DNA from: Neoechinorhynchus agilis
Taxonomy: Eukaryota; Acanthocephala
DNA: 64,000 bases
NCBI GenBank assembly: GCA_051530055.1
Contig: CM121341.1
Location: forward strand, 10,044,001-10,108,000
Direction: 5' to 3'
The translations under genes and the position numbers were made by a program. The notes below the pieces were generated by a model. That model made no database searches. It saw nothing but the letters and a program-made list of their open reading frames with translations, and was not told the origin of the DNA. Below are positions 46,186-55,806 of the stretch, piece after piece. The stretch's first letter is position 1. Each line of letters begins with the position of its first letter.

Positions 46186-46905
46186 GTGGAGTACAATTTT
46201 TCGAATATCGATGTTTTCTCCATCAATCTTCGGTATGAATGATGGTCAATCACATCAACAATTTCCCGGACCTCAAAGTTAAGCGAATGTATTTATCAAA
46301 ATCTTACTATTTGTACGACAAATGGGATATGGCACTCCAAGCTCCAGTAATGAAATCGTCTCTACGTAAGGAACTTTAAAAATGATTTATGTTTTCTTAA
46401 ATCCAATCCTCAACAGGTGATGTCTCTGAGGAAATAAGCCATAAGCTCAAGACAGGAAAACCCGTTACGATTTTAGAATTAGATGTTGTAAGATAGAATC
46501 GTCGAGGTCTTATGCTCACAACCATCCGTAGCTATGTTCCAAACTCGCCTATGCATCACATATTGACGATGTTGAATCCTTTCATGATCTATACACAACG
46601 TATGTTTGATGGCGTTCTTTTACGATTAAAAAAAATTGATTAAAGATGTCGACGAGTATCCAATGCCGTTTACGTGTCCGACTCACTCGCACATGGATTC
46701 ATTCGAAGTCATTTGGATATCAATCAAACCGATAAACTGCTTCATTCTATCGAGAACAAGGTTTTATATTGCTTTTCAAACAAACTTTGATTCTCCGCTC
46801 TAACATAGGTTCAATACGGGATATTCTTAGATGGGTACTCCGGGAACCTTGTGATGGACGGCTTTTTAGAAACCGAAAATTACAGGGGTACTACATCTAA
46901 TAATG
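46186..46905 (+). CDS. Unrecognised multi-exon gene fragment
   Basis: Coding-like pieces on the plus strand separated by 30-50-nt introns: from ATG 46186 (WSTIFRISMFSPSIFGMNDG), then KSYYLYDKWDMALQAPVMKS, DVSEEISHKLKTGKP, RRGLMLTTIRSYVPNSPMHH, RVSNAVYVSDSLAHGFIRSH and YGIFLDGYSGNLVMDGFLE. Donors (GTAAGG, GTTTTA) and acceptors (CAACAG, TAAAG) are visible but not all phases are settled. The reading runs to within about 50 bp of the left edge of the 1,031-bp duplicated block, which may have removed or displaced its 3' end. Function unknown. Confidence 0.4.
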
Positions 46906-46943
46906 ACTCTAAATTTTTCTATGTGCATTTTGAAGTGGCTGCT

Positions 46944-47974
46944 CACATAAAGTCACTTAAAAAAGCGGTTATGAGTTTTGTACTCATCCGTCCGAATCTT
47001 AAGATACCTCCCGAGGAGGCAGGACTCATCAGTGAGTTTCCTATTTCCTTCAACGAGGTATTTCGTCCCCTTCGGCCGTGTGAGCCATCGACAACAATGG
47101 ATTTTGAACCCCAGGGCCCTGTCTAAGATTGTGTCCAGGTGGTATAGTCGACTTGAACTACCACTCTAGATTGATTTAGCGTCAAAGGAGACGAAATACC
47201 TCGTTGAAGGAAAGACGAAACTCACTGATGAGTCCTGACTGCTTGGGAGGTATCTGTGGATCCGGAGGGATGAGTGATCATGGGCATCGTGCGTAGACCA
47301 GTGCTTTCCCAGACCGAAATCGATGGACTGTGTGCTCAAGAGAAATTAGCAGTGCTGGTATAATCACTTCAACGCTTAAAAAATGGATAGTCAGACATAA
47401 AATACAATTTTTCTGTCTAAAATGATAGAAGAAGCGAGAAATCTATCTTTTTTTGGAATGTTCATTTCGATAGTTACTTTAGGTTGGCCCGATTCTTGAA
47501 AATTGACGCATTCTCAGAAGGAAAACTGATTGTGATTTGTCGAAAGTCGACTCCCCATAAATTTAAAATGTAATGACGAAAGCATAGAGAACACAAAAAG
47601 TTCTTTAAATATCGAATAACTTTATTCTGACTCCTATTAATCGCGTAGCCTTAACCTTTTCAACAAGCCAATTTGAAAATCGGTCTAACACGGGCGAACA
47701 AAGTTTGATCAAATGCAACAAATATTATGGAAGTTACGCTTGTAGTATTTCTTCCCTAGAGTTCGATAGTGGCTAAGAGTGATGATGCCGTTGCATCCTA
47801 TGGTTTAAAAGTCGAGTTCACCCTATATTTTGCATTATTTTTTTAGCTATTTAGTCTCAATTGTACGATAGAGAATCAATAAAATAATGGTAATATTTTT
47901 AAAATGAGCGGTTTAATTTTATAAAATGCATTTGTAGTATTATCTTTAAGTTTGGCTAGCCGGTTACATTTATT
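46944..47974. repeat. 1,031-bp dispersed duplication, copy 1
   Basis: Matches 55807-56837 at a constant 8,863-bp offset with no net insertion or deletion and only a few mismatches. It starts CACATAAAGTCACTT and ends GGTTACATTTATT. The first 330 bp consist of a SINE-like sequence in reverse followed by a related forward piece (an inverted pair); the rest is unique AT-rich DNA without a supported ORF. Confidence 0.93.
46975..47300. mobile_element. Inverted pair of SINE-related sequences within the duplication
   Basis: Reverse half: CTCCTCGGGAGGTATCT, AAACTCACTGATGAGTCCTG and GGGGACGAAATACCTCGTTG on the minus strand, then GGGTTCAAAATCC as box-B remnant. The forward half repeats AAAGGAGACGAAATACCTCG, GACGAAACTCACTGATGAG and GGGAGGTATCTGTGGATCC. 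The body matches the SINEs at 26.7-27.8 kb but is a distinct subfamily. Confidence 0.7.
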
Positions 47975-48116
47975 GTGTGTCTCCTTTTCCACGGAAACGT
48001 CTTTTGTACTAACTCATTGAAAGTTTCCACCGAAACGTCGAAACATCTTTATCTTCCATTGCCTCGAGCATCCTGGATTCCTTTTTTATGAATGGCTGAT
48101 TCTCCGATAAAAATAG
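47975..48116. other. Short spacer with a CGAAACGTC inverted motif
   Basis: TTTCCACGGAAACGTC and TTTCCACCGAAACGTCG are near-repeats 30 bp apart. No gene. Confidence 0.35.
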
Positions 48117-49078
48117 TTGGCTGCCCTGGGGGTCATTTGTTATTGTTGCAACCAACCATTTTCAAACTTTGTTAAAAAATTCTGCTTGGTCGGATCACAC
48201 GAAAATTGTTTCAATAGCGAGAGAGGCTTTTAAAATATTGAATGACAAATCGAGGCATTTGTGCTCCTCCCTTTTTTCGGAGCTATCTTCGAAAATTCGC
48301 CGGCTTACGATTCCTTGCTTGTTGTTTGAAATTTTTCGTTACGATTATCCTGAACCCATGGCAGGTTCTAAAATTAGCTGCAAAGTTCGGTACCATGATC
48401 GAAATTAATTCATTGTTTTTGAGCGATAAGGTTTCACTACTTAGTTTAGATTTCCTTTAAGGTGCAATGCATACCGCATCCGAGTTTATGCTTCAACATC
48501 ACCGAACACTTGACAAACTTACCCATGCAATGGCACTACGATCATGCGTTCTGTTCATGAAAGACTGGTTAAAATACTCAGGAGAAAACGAGACTGAAAC
48601 GGTGGATAACTCAGATTTAAATATTGTAGGTCAAATGCATTTGTTCTTACGATGCAGAACTATTTAAAAGGAACGTGTAAAAGTGAATTACGTTCATGAA
48701 CGAATTTTCGATGATCACTTCGATCTGCTTGAGAATGATCAGTTGCTTTGCGGAAAATCGATGGTATATTTAGCCAATCTAAGTCCTAACAAACTGTCCA
48801 AAACCCTAAAGGTACCATTTAAGCATCTAAAGAAGTGAAAATCGTTTTCTTACAGGTACTCGGATACTCGATGTGGCAGAAATTCGATCTTTGTGATAAA
48901 GAATTAAGATCCATAGAAGACGGCGACAATTGCGATGTCGATTTGGTAGGTCGTATTTCCGTTGACTGCTTTCGGCTATAAATGCTAACAAACTGATTTA
49001 GAAATATTGTGACTGCTTTAACCTCGAATCAACGGTCATTCTAAACCTTGATTACCGAGGAGCAATTCTTTTTTAGCG
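48117..49078 (+). CDS. Unrecognised spliced gene (five or more short exons)
   Basis: A frame open from an acceptor at 48116 reads WLPWGSFVIVATNHFQTLL then AREAFKILNDKSRHLCSSLF and RYDYPEPMA. Further exons: FGTMIEINSLFLSDK (about 48366-48430), ASEFMLQHHRTLDKLTHAM with LRSCVLFMKDWLKYSGENE (48463-48628), ERVKVNYVHERIFDDHFDLL (about 48671-48810), LGYSMWQKFDLCDKELRSIE (48857-48944) and a last piece ending LDYRGAILF before TAG at about 49076. Donors are GT-rich (GTTTCA, GTAGGT, GTACCA). The 5' end is not found. No family recognised; the content is mixed helical and acidic. Confidence 0.4.
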
Positions 49079-49217
49079 TTTTATAGACGATTGATTTCGT
49101 TTTGGACTGTAGTTTTATTCTGGCGATATTGAGGGGATACCTTATTTTTTGGCAAACTGAACGTTTTCGTTGTTTTTGTTTATAAACAGAGCGCCTAACC
49201 TTTAATTTTTGCTTTAG

Positions 49218-49877
49218 ATTAAAAGTGTAGTGAGTAAAAGCTTAGAAACGTTTGATCCGAGAAAGCCAGTCGTTGCTCAGCCCGGCGACAAATTCAGACA
49301 ATTCAATCGACAGGATGCTATCATGAAAGCAAAGGAAGAACTTGTAAATTCATTGGATTTGGCAAAGGGAAACGTGGATGTTTTAGCTGAAACTCAAAAT
49401 GAATTAATAAATGCAGTCAAAATTGGCGAGCATCAACACATCGAGGTAATGAGTAGAGTAATCGAAGATTGGATAAAACAAAGAGAAGCTCTTTTCGCGA
49501 TACAATGTCGTAAAAACGAACTTCTCTCGAACGTCCAAGATCTACGGCGTCGTTTGGACGAGTTTGAGCACGAAGAGGAGATGATTACATTCTTTGACAA
49601 GTTCAGCGAAATCCAAATGTATTATGCGGATGCACAGTTTCCGGACGAAGATCCAGCCAAGGCGGAGTACTCACCTGAATTAGAACAAGAATACAACGAT
49701 CGATATAGGGAATTTTACAAAATGAAATATAAAGAGCCAGTCGTGTATAAGATACATAGAACTGATCCTGGACCACGGATTCCACGATTTAGAGTCGGTA
49801 TTATCGATGAACGCACGTTAGCTTACTCGAATCCGAAGCTAAAAACTGTTAAGCCGAAACAGCGGTATTATTTGTAA
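49218..49877 (+). CDS. Unrecognised coiled-coil protein, start codon possibly supplied by splicing
   Basis: The frame is open for 219 codons directly from an acceptor (TTTGCTTTAG, ending 49217) to TAA. Residues about 30-125 look like a coiled coil (KEELVNSLDLAKGNVDVL, LRRRLDEFEHEEEM). An acidic stretch follows (DAQFPDEDPAKAEYSPE), then a basic, aromatic tail (YKIHRTDPGPRIPRF, ending PKQRYYL). The first in-frame ATG lies only 35 codons in, after sequence that looks coding (SLETFDPRKPVVAQPGDKFRQ cut at both ends). So either a 5' exon exists or an AUG-ending spliced leader supplies the start, as known in some flatworms. Function unknown. Confidence 0.5.
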   Translation: MKSVVSKSLETFDPRKPVVAQPGDKFRQFNRQDAIMKAKEELVNSLDLAKGNVDVLAETQNELINAVKIGEHQHIEVMSRVIEDWIKQREALFAIQCRKNELLSNVQDLRRRLDEFEHEEEMITFFDKFSEIQMYYADAQFPDEDPAKAEYSPELEQEYNDRYREFYKMKYKEPVVYKIHRTDPGPRIPRFRVGIIDERTLAYSNPKLKTVKPKQRYYL

Positions 49878-49879
49878 CT

Positions 49880-50609
49880 GCAAGTTTAATAACATTCAAC
49901 GTCTCGCTTTAACTCTTGCTCAGATTGAAGAGTGTCACTGTTTGAAAGATTATTTCCATTGCGTAATTAAACGAAATTCACATGATAGAATTTTTCTTCC
50001 TTGAACGAAAAATAGTTGGTTTTTGTCTGCTGCTTCGTCTGAGAACAAAAAATGTATTGAAATCGAAAATGATTTTTTTAAATACAAAATTTATGAGAAA
50101 TTTCTAAAATATATATAAAGAGAACTATATGTAGATTTCAACTTTGTCTCCTTTGGAGCAGAGACTAGAGTCGGCGCTGAAACTGATCTACTTGATTAGA
50201 AGACGTGTGAGGATTATCACCTTAAGAACAGCGAGGAAATGTTGCCAGCGTTTTCTGCGAAGTTTTGTTCCTATTCAAAGACTATGATTCCGAGGATTTG
50301 CTAGACTCGATATAAAATCATAGATTTTTAAAAGATGATACAATGTTTAAAGATGGTACAATATCGTTCATAAGATTCAATCGCACGAGATTTTTATCTC
50401 TAAATTCTATTTCAAATGTCGCTGGGGCGAGCTCAAAAACGTGTTCTTGGTTTCGCTTGTTTAAACAATGAATCATTCTTCGTGTCGAGAGATGCACGAC
50501 AGTACGAGTTTTCCCTTACCTTTCTCAAATTTTAGGTTCTAGTCTCTAAAATGGACGATCTTAAGCGATGACTTCGTAGCCCTTTTCGCAAAGAATCCAT
50601 TTTCAGACA
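49880..50609. other. Spacer before the peroxiredoxin gene
   Basis: AT-rich, no ORF supported. It ends in CCATTTTCAGACA just before the peroxiredoxin ATG, an acceptor-like site 3 bases upstream. Confidence 0.5.
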
Positions 50610-51906
50610 ATGTCGCTCACCATAGCTAGTTTAATCGGCAATCGAGCTCCAAGCTTTCAGGGAGTGGACGCTGTGTTAAATGGTCGCTTCACGAATGTTT
50701 CGCTTTCCGACTACGCTGGAAAATACGTGCTTCTTATCTTTTATCCTACAAACTTCTCATATGTCTGTCCAACTGAAATAACGGCGTTCAATGCAAGTTT
50801 TCATCAGTTCACAAAAAGAAACTGTCAGATTCTGGCGTGCTCAACTGAGAGCAAGTACGCCCATTTGGCTTGGTAATTTCTTTTTAAGGGATGATATCAT
50901 AGTATTGATACGAATTGCAAATAGGACTGAGACACATGAAAAGGAGCGCGGAGTTGGTCGGTTGTCGTTTCCATTGCTGAGCGATCAGACCAAATCAATC
51001 GCGAAATCATACGGGATATTGAAACCGTCGGGAATCGCTTGCAGGTAAGCTTTTTGAATTTTGTCGATACGCGACGAGGTACCTGAGTTTACAATTAGAT
51101 GTGTCATCTAGAAGCCTTCACCCGGTAAGACGAAGACATTCTCCGAACCTCACCGGGAGTGTTATTTAGACGTCTTCACCCGGTAAAAAACGTCTTTAAT
51201 AAAGAAGTTCTCAGAACCGTCTAAACCCGGTAAAGAACGTCTTTATTAAAGACATTCTCCGAACCTCACCGGGAGTGTTATTTAGACGTCTTCACCCGGT
51301 AAAAAACGTCTTTAATAAAGAAGTTCTCAGAACCGTCTAAACCCGGTAAAGAACGTCTTTATTAAAGACATTCTCCGAACCTCACCGGGAGTGTTATTTA
51401 GACGTCTTCACCCGGTAAAAAACGTCTTTAATAAAGAAGTTCTCAGAACCTCACCGGGAGTGTTATTTAGACGTCTTCACCCGGTAAAAAACGTCTTTAA
51501 TAAAGACATTCTCCACGGTATTCTGGCCATAAATTCAGCTTTTCTGTTTTCAAAGTAAATTGACAAAATGGCACTTTATTGTGTGTGTTTAACACTGATT
51601 TGAAATAGATTTTATTTAAATTGTGCGCAGATGCATGATTCTGATCGACGGTAACGGAATCGTAAGAAACGTCACAGTGAACGATTTTCCAGTTGGAAGG
51701 AACGTTGATGAAGCTCTTAGACTACTGGACGCGTTTACTCACTTTGAGAAAAACAAAGAAGGTAAGTAATTTGCGGTTTAATTTTCTTCTTTTCCCCTTA
51801 CTATTTAGTCTGCCCTGCTAATTGGACGGAATCTTCGGTCAGAGCGATTAAACCGGATATTCAAAAATCAAAGGAATATTTTGAATTTATTTCATCGCCG
51901 CTTTAA
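50610..51906 (+). CDS. Typical 2-Cys peroxiredoxin (thioredoxin peroxidase)
   Basis: Exons 50610-50872, 50925-51044, 51631-51761 and 51809-51906, all in phase, give 203 residues. The peroxidatic cysteine is in FYPTNFSYVCPTEI (Cys53); the resolving cysteine is in VCPANW (about Cys173). The enzyme reduces H2O2 and organic peroxides with thioredoxin and forms head-to-tail dimers. Flatworms rely on such enzymes for peroxide removal, as they lack catalase. The usual PLDF before the active Cys is PTNF here. The GGLG motif tied to over-oxidation sensitivity is replaced by RGVG, while the C-terminal YF is kept (EYFEFISSPL). An extra cysteine pair flanks the conserved Arg (IACRCMILID). Intron 2 (586 nt) carries a foldback tandem repeat. 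An acceptor-like TTTTCAG lies 3 bases before the ATG. Confidence 0.92.
51105..51520. repeat. Satellite E, 116-bp foldback repeat in the peroxiredoxin intron
   Basis: Units begin GTTATTTAGACGTC at 51161, 51277 and 51393 (116 bp apart) with a shortened one at 51462. TTAGACG..CCCGGTAAA is mirrored by AACCTCACCGGG and CCGTCTAAACCCGG; AACGTCTTTAATAAAG pairs with CTTTATTAAAGAC. The CCGGTAAA and GACGTCTT words are shared with satellite C, so the two families look related. Confidence 0.9.
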
Positions 51907-52019
51907 AAGTCATACAACCTGACTAAATCTGTCCGTTTTCATTTAAAAAATCGCTTACAAGTAACTTACGTTTGCGTGTGTTTCAATTGATAACGAATTC
52001 GCCGTTCAGCTGTCCACGA

Positions 52020-52400
52020 ATGCGCTTTAATTTGATCATCTTTTTTCCGGCTTGTGCTTTAGCGACGATCTTTCCACTCCGAATATCAGCACGAGATGAC
52101 GTCCGACGACTGGATCGATCTTTTAGCAGCGACGTCGACAGATCGGTCAGTGAACGACTTGGCTGTATTCTGGAGGCGATGATACCCGGTAGTCAAGTCT
52201 TTATAGACGGAACACTTCCTATTAAGCCGGATTATTCTCTACCAATATCGTTCAACGTTTATGTTGTACGAGGGAACCACGTTGATATGGTACGGATTCA
52301 AGGTTTCTTCGATAGGGATCGGCAACTTGAAATCACTGGAGTACAGGTGATCAAGCATATCAGTGATTTTGGAATAATGCCCTTCCCCATCAATGTATAA
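52020..52400 (+). CDS. Unrecognised small secreted-type protein
   Basis: 126 residues from ATG 52020. A hydrophobic leader (FNLIIFFPACALATIFPL, about residues 3-20) suggests a signal peptide. An Arg/Asp-rich stretch follows (RDDVRRLDRSFSSDVDRS), then a beta-rich part (GSQVFIDGTLPIKPDYSLPI, VYVVRGNHVDMVRIQGFFD). The stop is close to the next AT-rich spacer. The beta pattern slightly recalls galectin-like folds, but no sugar-binding residues are seen. It could also be the end of a larger gene whose 5' exons I missed. Confidence 0.45.
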   Translation: MRFNLIIFFPACALATIFPLRISARDDVRRLDRSFSSDVDRSVSERLGCILEAMIPGSQVFIDGTLPIKPDYSLPISFNVYVVRGNHVDMVRIQGFFDRDRQLEITGVQVIKHISDFGIMPFPINV

Positions 52401-53590
52401 TTGCGTACATGCCATAAAAATGTTATATATCTTTTTGAGTTGTAGTGAAATACGAAATATTTTTTAGAGGAGAAACGATCAAACGGAATCAGATATCATT
52501 CGATTGCTTATAAATTATGGTATTTTATGAACAATATTTAATAATACTTCAGAAACGCTTTTTTCGACCGTTTACCGTGCTTATGTCTTTTGAGAGAAAA
52601 TCAATTTCTCCAGGGAGTACCAGGCTTTCTTTTGTTTGTTCTTAAGTATTTAAACTTATCGTATTTGCATCGCAGAATCAAATTTTAATCTATTCTTTCT
52701 GGAGACGAAAAATGTGGCATTCTCTAACTGATTTTTAGACATTCCTTTTGATTTTGTATCTCTTTTGGATTATTTAGAACAGTTACGTGTTTTTCATCGA
52801 GAGATAACCCTTCGGTCCTATGGATTTGAAAATTTGCAAAAAAAATTGTGAAATATCTCGTCCGGGCACTACAATTCCTGCGTACATTATATAATTATTT
52901 AATTTAAGATTTTTCTAAAGGTGGCGTCATAGTTTTGAGAACTCATTAAAATGAGTACTAAATTAAAAAGTCTTTAATTATGCATGCCTCTCTTATGATT
53001 TTAGTATTAGATCGCATGATGATATGAAGGACGCGATTATATAATTCCTTGAACCAATCGTCAAATCTGAGATCAATAAAATATTTGTAAGTTAAAAAGA
53101 AATGCGAAACAACGTGTATTCTACTTTGTTTAGAGATATAGAAGATAGAATTATGTGCAAACACAAATTAAGAAATGAGTTGTACAAAAACGAAGACGAT
53201 TAAAAATGGAATGTAAATCATTTACGCTTCAGAATAATCTTCTTCAGACGATCTCGACACCGTCATCTCTTGAACACAACTGTTCTAAGCACTTAACCTT
53301 TCCAACGTAATCCCGCCATTTGCCTTCCACATTTTCCGTACTTAATCACTCAGCATGGACTCATTTGGGAAATACAATCCAAATGCTGCTTCCAGTCTGC
53401 TGTAACTCCCTCATCACCACTCGTGACAGCTTATTATTCCCCGTGCAAATAACCCTCCATTTCTGAGATATCTTTCTATCTAACAGGCATGCCTCTTTGT
53501 CTTCTCCGTCGAACCTCTTTATTTATATACGGATGTTTTGTGGTAAATCTGCTACTACTGCAATCACTGCTCGTGTTTCAAGTGCTCCAA
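52401..53590. other. Spacer without a supported gene
   Basis: AT-rich. Short frames only; pyrimidine-rich and ordinary-looking just upstream of the HSP20 gene. Confidence 0.5.
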
Positions 53591-53591
53591 C

Positions 53592-54454
53592 ATGGCATTC
53601 CGCGTCCCCATATCCCGATTTGGAAGACGGCTTTTCGACTTTGATAACTTCTTTGGAAATTCCTTGGATTTCTTCGATCCATTTGACCGGTGGGACTTAT
53701 CGCTTCCTCCTTCTCATTTCGATTCACTCAATTGGATTATATTAGATAAATTGAACGTGAGGTCTTCGATGTTCAGACTATCTAATCTAGACAACCTCCA
53801 GCTTTGACTGAAAGACCGGCGGATAAGTTTCGCGTAACGTTGCCCGTTCAAGGATACACATCATCGGAAATATCGACCTCGATCACTGCTGATCGTAAAT
53901 TGAAGATTCATGCAAAACACGTTGACAAAGGCGACATTGAAGATGATTACAGTGCCAAAGAATTCTCCAAAACGTTTGTGATTCCCGCGAATGCGGATAC
54001 AGCGAGTTTAACCAGTTTTATAACTGCTTCTCATACGCTTGTCGTCGAGATTCCACTTCGTGCTAGTCATGAGGTTGAAACAAGTTCCGTGTCGACTTCT
54101 AGTTCGGACAAAACGATTGATATTAAACGAGCTGAACAGAACTTGACGGTTGCTGAGCTCGTAAAGTCTACTTTTGTACCTCAAATCGTGGGAACCGGCA
54201 ATCAGAAGGTCGAGATGAACGTTTCACTTTCTAATTTCAAACCGGAACAGATTCAACTTACCCTAAAGGATAGAGATCTTATTTTGAAGGCTGAAAGTCA
54301 TACCAGTGGTCAAGGACGTACTGCTAGGGAATATGTTTACAGGCAAGTTACTCTGCCGGCCGGAACCGATGTGGATAAACTCTTTTCGACTTTTGAAAAT
54401 GGTTTCCTGCATATTGAAGCACCATTCCATGAAGGAAGAGCAATCGCCAATTAG
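53592..54454 (+). CDS. Small heat-shock protein (HSP20) with two alpha-crystallin domains
   Basis: The N-terminus (FGRRLFDFDNFFGNSLDFFD) is the aromatic, WDPF-like arm of sHSPs. The second part, in frame from about 53795 to the stop at 54452, has two alpha-crystallin domains: domain 1 about ADKFRVTLPVQGYTSSEIS to TLVVEIPL, domain 2 about KVEMNVSLSNFKPEQIQ to LHIEAPF. They are separated by a Ser/Thr- and Lys-rich linker. The two parts are in different frames, so an intron lies between about 53690 and 53800. A phase-fitting choice is donor CG|GTGGGA to acceptor CTATCTAATCTAG (about 104 nt), not proven. Double-domain HSP20s are known from flatworms (for example the egg-antigen p40 type) and act as ATP-independent holdases. 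Confidence 0.82.
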
Positions 54455-55160
54455 ACAAAAGATAAATTTAGAAAGAAGAGGTGGCTAATGCTGCATGAGA
54501 GAGCTTCTGTCATTTGTAGTCACTAAATTTATTCGGTTTGGCCTAGGCTGATAGTGTTACGATTTTTAGAAAAAAATCGCTTTAAAATTGTTATAAGAGA
54601 TTTTAAAAACAAGAAAGTTGTAGGTTTGTTTTTTGTTGAGGTACTCGGTGTAATAATGCCTAAATAAACGTTTTGGCCGGTTGGTTATAAAAACAATAGT
54701 GTAACCCTTTCTATTTTTCTAGAAATGATGAAATTGAGTGTTTATTCATTACTTACAATACTCATTCTGCTTCTTGCTTATTTTAGTTTTTTTAGGTTTC
54801 TATATAAATGCTTTCGACGAGGCATTCGTTTTATTTAGCACTCCCAGCATTCAATGAAGCACTTTTTAAAATTCGTCGATGGCTAATAGCATTCGATTTC
54901 ATTGTAAGATATGCACTGAAAGGTTCCATTGAGACCCTAACGCAACCAGCTGGACTTCTCCTTAAATACTAAATACCATTAATTGTTGTTTTTTGTCGCT
55001 AAAAATGAAGACGGGCATCGGATACACAATCCAGTGACATTGTGTTATTGCAAGTATTTAGAGTCAAAGATGATCGAAACACGCTCCCGAGTTTTCAATA
55101 TCATATTTAAAAAATTAACATTATCACTCTGTTCTTAAGATTATAAAAAGTACTGTAGCG
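54455..55160. other. HSP20 3' flank
   Basis: AT-rich spacer, possible 3' UTR (AATAAACG at about 54662). No gene seen. Confidence 0.5.
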
Positions 55161-55164
55161 TTCC

Positions 55165-55480
55165 TCCCCGTTGCAGGGGCAAACTTATGCTCGTGATCTT
55201 GGATCGCCAGTGATGCTTCTCAGTCTCTTAAAGAATTGCTTGACCAGGTCCTGCGCCCAAACGACCCGAGTGTATCGACGACCCAAGTCTTTTTGGTGTC
55301 CACGGTGGCGGTTGCTGCTCCTCCTCCGGTTTAATAGTGGCGAATTTTATGTTGCTGGCTGCAAATGGCGTTCCAGGGAAGGTATTTGGGAATACTATGA
55401 CATTGTCCGGTCTACGGCGGCCATCGAGCATGCAAAGATTGCTCGGCTCTAGGATGTTGGGGCGCATTCCCAATATTCAG
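55165..55480 (-). mobile_element. LINE remnant, endonuclease region (antisense)
   Basis: The reverse strand reads GMRPNILEPSNLCMLDGRRR and PDNVIVFPN then AASN, aligning to EPAHLCRLDGRRPDG..VFPW..AASN of the 21.4-kb LINE. It is decayed, with the WREGK-LLWD part lost. Fits an older copy of the same or a sister family. Confidence 0.7.
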
Positions 55481-55806
55481 GGCACGGCTAAGAAGTGTAT
55501 ATGTCAAAATGAAAAATGCCAGTTAAATGTTTTAATGAGTCTTCGGCTACCATTGCTTAAATAAATGTTTTAATTCGACCCGGAGGTTACACTTCGTCAT
55601 TTACTTGGATTTAAGTAAAGCGGAGACGAAGACTTTTATTGCTTTTAGTTTTTATTGCGCTCGGCGAATCCAAATATTTTGTTATTTTATCGTTTGTGTG
55701 TATGTGGCTAGCTGGTTATATTTTAAGCGCATTTTAAAGTGAACGTTCCCTAGACGGCTGCTGATTTCTCATTGGACACACAGCCCACCAATCTGGGTGA
55801 GTGAAG
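55481..55806. other. Spacer between LINE remnant and duplication
   Basis: No supported feature. Confidence 0.4.

Noticed and set aside
52020-52400. Galectin
   Set aside because: A beta-rich pattern only; the sugar-binding residues of galectins are not found.
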